Shown here: in pieces, positions 1 to 6,891 of the stretch
Layout: each line of letters starts with the position of its first letter
Position numbering within the stretch: the stretch's first letter is position 1
Origin: Parasegetibacter sp. NRK P23
GTDB taxonomy: Bacteria; Bacteroidota; Bacteroidia; Chitinophagales; Chitinophagaceae
Direction: 5' to 3'
DNA: 64,000 nt
Assembly: GCF_023721715.1 (NCBI RefSeq)
Contig: NZ_JAMDLG010000001.1
Coordinates: 2,581,784 to 2,645,783 of the forward strand
Made by a program: the position numbers and the translations under genes
The notes under the pieces: model-generated
What the model was told of the DNA's origin: nothing
The model's database searches: none
What the model saw: the letters and a program-made list of their open reading frames with translations, nothing else

Positions 1-134
1 ATGCAAGCGCTTCGAACCTCACACCAAGATTTAAATTTACGCCTCCTACCAATAACAGACCTTATACAATTAGCGATGGCGTTTTCAATTCATCCAGGTG
101 GACAAGTCAACTTGGATTCAGAATAACATTCTAA
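1..134 (+). CDS. Outer-membrane beta-barrel protein, C-terminal end only
   Basis: The gene enters from the left edge and is read in the frame starting at base 3. The last 43 residues are visible, ending in WTSQLGFRITF followed by TAA at 132-134. An alternating aromatic/polar last strand with a terminal Phe is the usual signature of Bacteroidota outer-membrane barrels such as TonB-dependent receptors. The ATG at base 1 opens a different frame with no recognisable product, so I do not use it. The exact family (TonB receptor or other barrel) cannot be decided from this fragment. A strong terminator follows. Confidence 0.6.
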   Translation, partial: ASASNLTPRFKFTPPTNNRPYTISDGVFNSSRWTSQLGFRITF

Positions 135-139
135 ATTCT

Positions 140-199
140 TTTTTACAAAATAAAACGGGCGAATCGCAATTGTGATTCGCCCGTTTTATTTTGTAAAAA
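140..199. terminator. Bidirectional intrinsic terminator
   Basis: A perfect inverted repeat of about 26 bp (140-165 and 174-199) surrounds an 8-base loop. The stem has a GC core (CGGGCGAATC) flanked by A/T tracts, so each strand ends in a T-run. It separates the rightward barrel gene from the leftward esterase gene and should stop transcription from both sides. Confidence 0.85.
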
Positions 200-222
200 A
201 TTTTCAAGCTCCGAATCCTATT

Positions 223-1020
223 TCACCACTCCAAAAATACCGGCCACGCCGCTCCCCAGGTTTCCGCATCATGCTTCCCTCCTTCAATTTCCAAATACCT
301 CACCTGTTCATCCCCATATCCTTTCTCCTTCAAAATTTTTATCAGGTCAAGCGTATCATCAATGGAATCGATCACGCCGTTGTTGTTGCGGTCCGCCGCT
401 TCATCTTCCGTTCCGCATTCGAAAAAGAAACGCATCCAGGGGAAATAAGGAAGGGACTTCACATAGTTATGGATGATGCGGTTATTTTCATCTGCATAAT
501 GTTCATGGTCCAGCGCTAGGTTCCGCCACCAGAGTGAGCCGGAGAAAACAGCGGCACAGGAGAATTCATGGGGGTGGTTCAACACGATATCCAAAGCGCT
601 TAATCCACCAAGGGAGAACCCAGCGAATATTTTTTCACGGAAAGCCGGAATGCGGTATTGCATGCGTATCCAGGGCAACAATTCCTCCATTACAAAACGC
701 GCGTACAGTCTGGCTTTAGCGCCACGGCCCAGGTAATCCTTTTCGTTTATAGTACCGTACTCCATTAACCTTTCTTTGCCCGCGTGAATACCCACACAAA
801 AAACAGGCACATTGGCTTCTTCGGAATGGTAAGTTGAAAGTGTGGACGGGAACCCTGCATCGTGTAACAGTTGTCCATCGTTTACGAGAATAAGGCGGTA
901 TTCTTCCCTTATATCTCCAGGTGCGGGATACCAGCATTCCACCTTTACCTCGCGGTTCAGGTGCAATGAACTAAGCAGTGTGGTATGGTGGTACATTTCT
1001 TTCGCAGCAATAACAGACAT
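223..1020 (-). CDS. Esterase D-like alpha/beta hydrolase (PF00756-type)
   Basis: This 265-residue protein has no signal peptide and looks like a serine esterase of the esterase-D/feruloyl-esterase superfamily. The nucleophile elbow GFSLGG (134-139, Ser136) and a late catalytic His in GGKHDAETW (His250) are visible. An EF-hand/dockerin-like loop, DRNNNGVIDSID (210-221), lies between them and would fit a bound Ca2+. The gene is divergent from a second, unrelated esterase at 1153 and stands at the left end of the ATP-grasp/GCS2 cluster, so it may hydrolyse an ester or amide made by that cluster (inference). The substrate is unknown. Confidence 0.8.
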   Translation of the reverse strand: MSVIAAKEMYHHTTLLSSLHLNREVKVECWYPAPGDIREEYRLILVNDGQLLHDAGFPSTLSTYHSEEANVPVFCVGIHAGKERLMEYGTINEKDYLGRGAKARLYARFVMEELLPWIRMQYRIPAFREKIFAGFSLGGLSALDIVLNHPHEFSCAAVFSGSLWWRNLALDHEHYADENNRIIHNYVKSLPYFPWMRFFFECGTEDEAADRNNNGVIDSIDDTLDLIKILKEKGYGDEQVRYLEIEGGKHDAETWGAAWPVFLEW

Positions 1021-1152
1021 CCTTCCGGTTTATTCTTCGAAACATACATACGGCCGGTAATTGCCGTGCATGATCCTTTCATTAATGTAAACGCCAAATG
1101 TAGGAATTCTGCCGTAAAAAAGATATATTTGGTAGCACCTCAAATACACTGC

Positions 1153-1860
1153 ATGCAAGAGGAATTTCACCGCTGGTACTCCCCAAATCTGGAACGCGAA
1201 ATGGAAATGCTGGTCTTTGGAACGGCAGGAATTCCCGTATTGCTCTTTCCCACTTCCATGGGAAAATATTACGAAGCAAAAGACAGGCACCTGATACAGG
1301 CGGCATCCTGGTTCCTGGAGCAGGGCAAGATGAAAATTTACTGCCCGGACAGTTTCGACAGTTTCGCCTGGTACAACAAACAGGCGCATCCCGGCGAAAG
1401 GGCCTGGAACCAGCACCGTTATGATACCATGCTGAAAGACGAGATCGTTCCGAGAATGCAGCAGGAAACGGGACACCAACGCATCATTGCCGCAGGATGC
1501 AGTTTCGGGGGATACCATGCTCTCAACTTCGGATTCAGGCACCCATATATTGTGAGCTACATCTTCTCCATGAGCGGCGTATTCAACATCAAAGGAAGAC
1601 TGGATGGCTATTTCGACGACCATGTCTATTTTAATAATCCGGTTGACTTCGTGCCCGATGCCAACCACCCTGATATCTGGAGGCTCGGCATCGTGCTGGG
1701 CACGGGAGAAAATGATATATGTCGTCCCTACAATGAGGAAATGAGCAATATATTACTGAAGAAAAGAGTGAACCACTGGCTGGATATACGTCCCGAAGCG
1801 GTCCACGACTGGCCCTTATGGCTGAACATGTTTCCCCATTATCTATCATTGGTGAAATAA
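1153..1860 (+). CDS. Esterase-like alpha/beta hydrolase, first gene of amidoligase-like cluster
   Basis: A 235-residue cytoplasmic protein of the putative esterase family. The nucleophile elbow is GCSFGGYH (Ser117), and a late His in EAVHDWPLW (His218) fits the triad. The frame stays open upstream to 985, but that extension overlaps the divergent esterase and looks unlike protein, so I start at the ATG at 1153. The ATP-grasp gene follows after 41 bases, the GCS2 gene after that, and all share the strand, which suggests one transcription unit. The substrate cannot be inferred beyond membership of the cluster. Confidence 0.8.
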   Translation: MQEEFHRWYSPNLEREMEMLVFGTAGIPVLLFPTSMGKYYEAKDRHLIQAASWFLEQGKMKIYCPDSFDSFAWYNKQAHPGERAWNQHRYDTMLKDEIVPRMQQETGHQRIIAAGCSFGGYHALNFGFRHPYIVSYIFSMSGVFNIKGRLDGYFDDHVYFNNPVDFVPDANHPDIWRLGIVLGTGENDICRPYNEEMSNILLKKRVNHWLDIRPEAVHDWPLWLNMFPHYLSLVK

Positions 1861-1901
1861 CCATTCTTATAAAGCACAACTCTTACACCAACAACATTTG
1901 T

Positions 1902-2855
1902 ATGAAGAAAATAGGTATCCTTTTCGGTAAAGAAAGAAGTTTTCCCGAAGCGTTCATCGAACGCATCAACAGCAGGGGCATTGCGGGCATTATAGCCGAA
2001 CCCGTGGTAATCGATAAAGTGATGCAGGGAGAACCCTCCGGCTACGCCGTGATAATCGACCGGATATCGCAGGATGTCCCGTTCTACCGCGCTTACCTGA
2101 AGAACGCGGCGCTGTGTGGTACGGCGGTGATCAACAACCCGTTCTGGTGGAGCGCCGACGAAAAATTCTTCAACAACTGCCTGGCCACAAAAATCGAGGT
2201 TCCCGTTCCAAAAACAGTGATCCTACCTTCCCGGGAGTTACCTACGGATACATCAGAAGCATCTTTCTCCAACCTTTCTTATCCCATGGACTGGCCGTCC
2301 ATCTTTTCCTATGTTGGGTTTCCTGCTTATATGAAACCTTTTGCCGGCGGGGGCTGGAAAAGTGTGTACCGGCTCACGGGACCGGAAGACTTTTTTGAAA
2401 AACATGGCGAGACGGGTCAGCTCGTGATGTTGTTACAAGAGGAAATCGTTTTCGAAGAGTACTACCGCTGCTATTGTATTGGCGGCAAATATGTGCGTAT
2501 CATGCCCTATGAACCCCGCAATCCCTTTCACCTGCGGTATGTCGCGGATTTTTCGCCTTCGGCTGAACGGCTCCGGGAAATGGAGGAGATCGTGTTGCGC
2601 ATCAACCAGTACCTGGGCTACGATTTTAATACCGTGGAACTTGCCGTTCGCAACGGCGTTCCTTATGCGATAGATTTTTGTAATCCCGCTCCGGATGCCG
2701 ATATTCACAGCGTGGGAGCGGAGAATTTTGAATGGGTGGTGGAAACCGTCGCCACTTTTGCCATTGAAAAAGCGCTGGCGCAGGTGGATGGAAAGGATAA
2801 CCTGACCTGGGGCGAATACATCCGCAGAAGTTCACACCAGCAAACGCTGCGCTAA
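1902..2855 (+). CDS. ATP-grasp ligase (RimK / D-Ala-D-Ala ligase-like)
   Basis: The 317-residue product has the layout of an ATP-grasp carboxylate-amine ligase: an N-terminal pre-ATP domain (MKKIGILFGKE), a glycine-rich ATP loop with its lysine in YMKPFAGGGWKSV (Lys145), and the Mg-binding acidic strand NTVELAV...YAIDFCNPAPD (Glu236, Asp248, Asn251). Such enzymes activate a carboxylate as acyl phosphate and join it to an amine. The start at 1902 fits the usual N-terminus; the upstream extension to 1818 overlaps the preceding gene. It lies 18 bases before the GCS2 gene, so the two ligases are probably made together and may act in sequence (inference). Substrates are unknown. Confidence 0.85.
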   Translation: MKKIGILFGKERSFPEAFIERINSRGIAGIIAEPVVIDKVMQGEPSGYAVIIDRISQDVPFYRAYLKNAALCGTAVINNPFWWSADEKFFNNCLATKIEVPVPKTVILPSRELPTDTSEASFSNLSYPMDWPSIFSYVGFPAYMKPFAGGGWKSVYRLTGPEDFFEKHGETGQLVMLLQEEIVFEEYYRCYCIGGKYVRIMPYEPRNPFHLRYVADFSPSAERLREMEEIVLRINQYLGYDFNTVELAVRNGVPYAIDFCNPAPDADIHSVGAENFEWVVETVATFAIEKALAQVDGKDNLTWGEYIRRSSHQQTLR

Positions 2856-2873
2856 CAAGCAATCAAACGAAGC

Positions 2874-3989
2874 ATGGCCAACATCAACTACAAGCATTTC
2901 ACGCTGGGCGTGGAAGAAGAATACATGGTACTCGACCCCGAAACCCGGGAGCTCAGGAGCCATGAACAAAAGATTGTGCAGGAAGGACAGAAAGTGATCA
3001 AAGATAAAGTGAAGGCCGAAATGCACCAGGCCGTGGTGGAAGTAGGCACCGATATCTGCCAGGACATCGATGAGGCTTTCAAAGACGTGGCACTGCTACG
3101 CAAAACACTCTCGGGCATCGCAGGTGATCTGGGTTACGCCATAGGCGCCTCAGGCACCCACCCTTTCTCGCACTGGGAGCGCCAACTTATTACCGACCAC
3201 GCCCGTTACCACGAGATCGTGAACGAAATGCAGGAAGCCGCCCGCAGCAACCTCATTTTCGGCCTCCACGTGCATGTGGGCATGCAAACCCGGGAAATGG
3301 CCATCCACATCGCCAACAGCGCCCGGTATTTCCTGCCGCACGTTTACGCACTCAGCACCAACTCCCCTTTCTGGGAAGGAAGGCTCACCGGTTTCAAATC
3401 TTTCCGCACCAAGGTATTCGACAAATTCCCCCGCACCGGCATCCCGGATTATTTCGAAAGCATCGAAGAATACGACAACTACATCAAGCTGTTGGTAAAA
3501 ACCAATTGCATTGACAACGCCAAGAAGATCTGGTGGGACCTCCGTGTACACCCCTTCTTTGATACCGTTGAGTTCCGTATCTGCGATGTGCCCATGACCA
3601 TCTCTGAAACCATCGCCATCACGGCGCTGTTCCAGTGCATCTGCGCGAAGCTTTACAAACTCCGGATGGAAAACCTCAACTTCATCATCTACAAACGCGC
3701 CTTTATCAACGAGAACAAATGGCGCGCCAGCAGGTACGGCATCGATGGCCGGCTCATCGATTTCGGCAAGGAAGAAGAAGTTAACACCCGCGCCCTCATC
3801 TACGAACTCCTGGATTTCGTGGATGATGTCGCAGATCACCTCGGTTGCAGACACGCCATCTCATACATACATACCATGCTCGACCGCGGCACCGGTGCCG
3901 ACAGGCAACTGAAGGTATATGAAGAGAGTGGTGGCAACCTGATCCAGGTGGTAGACTATATCAGGGATCAGTTCCTCGAGGATGTGTAG
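2874..3989 (+). CDS. Carboxylate-amine ligase, GCS2 / YbdK family
   Basis: A 371-residue, full-length member of the glutamate-cysteine ligase type 2 family (PF04107). The family signature HFTLGVEEEYMVLD lies at residues 8-21, followed by the conserved LHVHVG and NSPFWEGRLTGFKSFR blocks and the late DLRVHPFFDTVEFRICD motif. The E. coli relative YbdK has weak glutamate-cysteine ligase activity, but the physiological substrates of the group are mostly unknown. In this cluster it stands between an ATP-grasp ligase and a glutamine amidotransferase, which suggests a dedicated amide or peptide product rather than glutathione (inference). Confidence 0.92.
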   Translation: MANINYKHFTLGVEEEYMVLDPETRELRSHEQKIVQEGQKVIKDKVKAEMHQAVVEVGTDICQDIDEAFKDVALLRKTLSGIAGDLGYAIGASGTHPFSHWERQLITDHARYHEIVNEMQEAARSNLIFGLHVHVGMQTREMAIHIANSARYFLPHVYALSTNSPFWEGRLTGFKSFRTKVFDKFPRTGIPDYFESIEEYDNYIKLLVKTNCIDNAKKIWWDLRVHPFFDTVEFRICDVPMTISETIAITALFQCICAKLYKLRMENLNFIIYKRAFINENKWRASRYGIDGRLIDFGKEEEVNTRALIYELLDFVDDVADHLGCRHAISYIHTMLDRGTGADRQLKVYEESGGNLIQVVDYIRDQFLEDV

Positions 3990-4113
3990 CAGGCAAAGTT
4001 AGGCACGTAAAATCAATCTTTCAACATTCATCCACCCGTATTATCACGTTATCCCGTACCGTTTTTTAACGGAACCCTATCTTTCGCCCGGCCATCAATT
4101 GATAAATTTCAGC

Positions 4114-4121
4114 TATATTTG
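4114..4121 (+). promoter_or_regulatory. TAnnTTTG -7 box next to start codon
   Basis: TATATTTG ends 4 bases before the ATG at 4126 and matches the -7 consensus of the Bacteroidota housekeeping sigma factor. No convincing -33 TTG was found at the usual distance. If used, the transcript would start at or next to the start codon. A second similar word, TATCTTTC, lies at 4078-4085. Confidence 0.5.
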
Positions 4122-4125
4122 CCGC

Positions 4126-4983
4126 ATGTTCGGTGCGAAGAGAAATATCCGTGTGGCCATACTTGACCTGTATGAGGGCCAACCCAATGAAGGGATGCGC
4201 TGCATTCGGGAAATCCTGCAACAATTCGGAGCATTACATCAGCTCAACCTTGTTTGGGATGAGTATGACGTTCGTTTGCGCCACCAGGTGCCCGATACTT
4301 CTTACGACCTTTACATTTCTTCAGGAGGTCCAGGCAGCCCGTTGGATACGGAGGGCAGCGCCTGGGAAGCCGCATATTTCAATTGGTTCGCGGACATGCA
4401 GGCATGGAACGCCAATAGCAGCCTTCCGCCTAAAAAAGTCTTTTTCATCTGCCATTCCTTCCAATTAATATGCAGGCACCTGCAACTTGCGAACGTATGC
4501 AGGAGGAAATCCACTGCATTCGGCATCTTCCCGGTCCACCTGATGGAGGCAGGCATTGGAGAACCAGTATTTGAAGGCTTGCAGGATCCTTTTTATGTAG
4601 TGGACAGCAGGGATTTCCAGGTGATCGAGCCCGATGCCTTGCGCATGGAAAAAACCGGCGCAAGTATATTGGCGATAGAGAAAGAACGCCCCCATGTAGC
4701 ATTAGAAAGAGCCATCATGGCCATACGTTTCAACGAACACATGATCGGGACGCAATTCCACCCGGAAGCTGATGCAGTAGGCATGACCATGTACCTGCAA
4801 AGGGAGGACAAAAAAAAGACCATTATCGAGAACCATGGCTTTGAGAAATGGCAAAGCATGATCGAACAACTGAACGATCCGGATAAAATTCTTTGGACCT
4901 ATTCCAATGTGCTTCCGAACTTCCTACAGGACGCGGTTTTCGGTTCCGCTCAAATGGCGGCTCAGCCCGGAAGTTTGTCCTGA
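4126..4983 (+). CDS. Class I glutamine amidotransferase (GMP synthase GATase-like)
   Basis: A 285-residue single-domain GATase I protein. The SSGGPGSP turn (65-72), the nucleophile Cys109 in FICHSFQ and the His202/Glu204 pair in GTQFHPEAD form the expected triad; the usual glycines around the Cys are replaced by His and Phe, as in divergent stand-alone members. A C-terminal extension of about 75 residues follows the domain. The likely role is to release ammonia from glutamine for an amidation step by a neighbouring ligase, or hydrolysis of a gamma-glutamyl compound. The start at 4126 follows a TATATTTG box. The last 22 bases overlap the 3' end of the convergent gene. Confidence 0.85.
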   Translation: MFGAKRNIRVAILDLYEGQPNEGMRCIREILQQFGALHQLNLVWDEYDVRLRHQVPDTSYDLYISSGGPGSPLDTEGSAWEAAYFNWFADMQAWNANSSLPPKKVFFICHSFQLICRHLQLANVCRRKSTAFGIFPVHLMEAGIGEPVFEGLQDPFYVVDSRDFQVIEPDALRMEKTGASILAIEKERPHVALERAIMAIRFNEHMIGTQFHPEADAVGMTMYLQREDKKKTIIENHGFEKWQSMIEQLNDPDKILWTYSNVLPNFLQDAVFGSAQMAAQPGSLS

Positions 4984-6176
4984 TCCTGTTCCACCATCGC
5001 CACACTTCCACCCACCCAGGTCTTGTCTTTATTGTACCGCGTACCAATCATTTTTCCTTTGCTCAATCGTGCCAGGTTGATCGCCAGTTGCGGTCTTGCA
5101 GCCCCTTCGGGCCACAAATACATCAGCCTGATCTCCGCCTTTGCCGCGCCATCAGGCGTTTCAATCACATCCGCATAATTCACTTTCGATTGCAGTATCC
5201 AGTTTTCAGGATCTTTAATAGCAGTAATATCTTCCATCGTTACATCGATCACCACGCCCTGACCAGCAAACGAGAACAAAGGTTTGAGTACATAATTTTC
5301 CAGGTCGGCGGGCAGTTCTTTCCATTCATGCAGGAACCTGGTTTCCGGAATATATTCATGTTTCAATAACGGAAGGGTAAACTTGCTCAACCGGTAGAAC
5401 CAGTTGGGATGCGGCACCCATTCCACGTTCCAGGGTTTTGAAAAATCCAGCGCGCGATCCAGGATATCTTTTCTTCCCTTCAACTCATCGGATATAACAC
5501 GGTTGTATATGCGCTTTATTTGTATTTTTCGGCCATTCAATTCATAATACAGGTCATTCCTCTCTGAAAAAACTTCTGTAATACAAACCGGTTGAATACC
5601 CAGGTACTGTGTGGTACAATAAAAATCGATGCGGGTTTTTTGTTCGTGTGGCTTAATTTCCAGCAACACCACTTCTTCAGGCGCATGCGCCCCCACAATT
5701 GTTTCTTTCAGCAATTGCAGAAAACTTTCTTTGGAATGTCCACCCATAAACTGGCTGTACCCCTCCGGCATCCATAAGTATTCCTTCATCAATTCAGGGA
5801 ACATCACCTGGAAACCAAAAAGCGAGGGGAATCCCTGCATTTCAATCAACATGGGCACCAGTTCCCCGGAAGCATTCCTGCATATCCCGAAATCAAAGGC
5901 GAGGCAATGACAATGCGCTGTTTCTCCCGGGGTCCATTCTTCAGCGGGAACCGCTCTTGCCGTAGCCTCCATAAACCCGGGCTTCATCATACTGTCAATT
6001 ATATACGCACAGGTCTCTTCCATTTTCCGGGAGAAATCACGCGGTATAAACACGGGCGTTTCGGCGATCCGGAACTCCACCACACCAGGGTATTTTTCTT
6101 CCAGAGCGGCCAGGAAAGAACGGTATCCCTCCGTTGTAAACAGCTGATTGTATTGTTTTCTGATGGACTCAATCAT
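4962..6176 (-). CDS. Uncharacterised ATP-grasp-like protein
   Basis: A 404-residue cytoplasmic protein that I do not recognise as a named enzyme. Visible ATP-grasp-like features are the glycine-rich YVLKPLFSFAGQGVV (295-309, Lys298), the strand WILQSKVNYADV (326-337), and GAAKAEIRLMYLW. The acidic motif PMLIEMQGFPSLFGFQ (108-123) comes before, not after, the ATP loop, which would fit a circularly permuted ATP-grasp. It converges on the glutamine amidotransferase gene and overlaps it by 22 bases, so the stops are interlocked although the strands differ. A role in the same pathway as the ligases on the left is an inference from position. Confidence 0.65.
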   Translation of the reverse strand: MIESIRKQYNQLFTTEGYRSFLAALEEKYPGVVEFRIAETPVFIPRDFSRKMEETCAYIIDSMMKPGFMEATARAVPAEEWTPGETAHCHCLAFDFGICRNASGELVPMLIEMQGFPSLFGFQVMFPELMKEYLWMPEGYSQFMGGHSKESFLQLLKETIVGAHAPEEVVLLEIKPHEQKTRIDFYCTTQYLGIQPVCITEVFSERNDLYYELNGRKIQIKRIYNRVISDELKGRKDILDRALDFSKPWNVEWVPHPNWFYRLSKFTLPLLKHEYIPETRFLHEWKELPADLENYVLKPLFSFAGQGVVIDVTMEDITAIKDPENWILQSKVNYADVIETPDGAAKAEIRLMYLWPEGAARPQLAINLARLSKGKMIGTRYNKDKTWVGGSVAMVEQDQDKLPG

Positions 6177-6229
6177 CGTGTTGGCTTGTTGACTTGAAGG
6201 TATTGATTTTTTTGTCCCGAAAATATTGA

Positions 6230-6237
6230 TACCTTTG
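6230..6237 (+). promoter_or_regulatory. TAnnTTTG -7 box next to start codon
   Basis: TACCTTTG is followed by four C residues and then the ATG at 6242. It matches the phylum -7 consensus and would give an almost leaderless transcript for the metal-efflux locus. Confidence 0.5.
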
Positions 6238-6241
6238 CCCC

Positions 6242-6622
6242 ATGCGAAAATGGATCGCTTTTTTCCTTATCGGGATATGTGTATCCACCCAAACGGAGTT
6301 TCATCAGTTGTTGAAACTTCCCGTATTGGTGCAGCATTTTATGGAGCATCGTGAAAAAGATCCCTCCACTTCTCTTCTCGCTTTTCTGAAAGAACACTAT
6401 TCCGCTTTTGACGAGCAGGATGCGGATTATGACCGCGATATGCAGTTGCCGTTCAAAACGCACGATTGCGTAAACGCCGCGGTTGTATTTTATAACCCCG
6501 CACCTTCGTTCGATATTATTTCTATTCCTTCTTTTGAAGCAATTGCTTCTTTTCCGATTACAAGGGAAACATCGCTCCCCACTACTACGACGGGGAATAT
6601 CTGGCAGCCTCCGCGGGTGTAG
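6242..6622 (+). CDS. Small exported protein ahead of the metal efflux genes
   Basis: A 126-residue protein with a Lys/Arg plus hydrophobic N-terminus (MRKWIAFFLIGICVST) fitting a signal peptide or membrane anchor. Its body has an acidic, His-containing stretch: HHREKDP-like HREKDP, then a run of Asp around 52-60 and DMQLPFKTHDC. From memory, similar small proteins with a D-rich DYD(R/K)DM.LPFK.HD motif often precede CusA-type pumps in Bacteroidota. A periplasmic role linked to metal sensing or delivery is an inference. The gene has its own TACCTTTG box. Between it and the pump gene lies a paired inverted repeat. Confidence 0.65.
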   Translation: MRKWIAFFLIGICVSTQTEFHQLLKLPVLVQHFMEHREKDPSTSLLAFLKEHYSAFDEQDADYDRDMQLPFKTHDCVNAAVVFYNPAPSFDIISIPSFEAIASFPITRETSLPTTTTGNIWQPPRV

Positions 6623-6655
6623 CGAGTTGTTTGGTTGTAATTCATTTTTTAATTT

Positions 6656-6877
6656 TTCACGCAAAGACGCACTGCTTCGTTCCTCGCAGGAGCAGAGACG
6701 CAAGGAGCTGTTTGTTTTATTTGTACAGCTTCAATGCAGAAAGCAGTTCAGTGTATTGAACGTTTATAGACCTACGGTCAGCAAAGACAACGAGCTTGCA
6801 CAATCAAGTGATTGCCAACTCAGCTATGCTTTGCGTCTCCGCTCCGCGAGGTACGAAGCGGTCCGTCTTTGCGTGAA
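6656..6877. repeat. Paired inverted repeat (REPIN-like) with ~48-bp arms
   Basis: The left arm (6656-6703) and the reverse complement of the right arm (6831-6877) match almost throughout, including TTCACGCAAAGACG, GCTTCGT and GAGACGCAA, with one single-base gap and a few mismatches. They enclose about 127 bp with no convincing gene. The same word (TTCACGC.A.GACGCAA) forms the arms at 23714-23914, so this is a dispersed family. The right arm ends 14 bases before the RND pump start codon, so any pump promoter must lie in or before the element. Confidence 0.75.
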
Positions 6878-6891
6878 CCGAATCATTCCCG

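Noticed and set aside
1-126. Short frame from the ATG at base 1
   Set aside because: The frame starting at base 3 gives a classic outer-membrane barrel C-terminus, so the first-base ATG is accidental.
985-1152. Upstream extension of the second esterase
   Set aside because: It overlaps the divergent esterase and its translation is Arg/His/Cys-rich without family similarity; ATG 1153 gives the expected N-terminus.
3150-3854. Long open frame (234 codons) opposite the GCS2 gene
   Set aside because: The plus-strand frame is a full, motif-bearing family member; the minus frame has no recognisable domain and comes from codon bias of the real gene.
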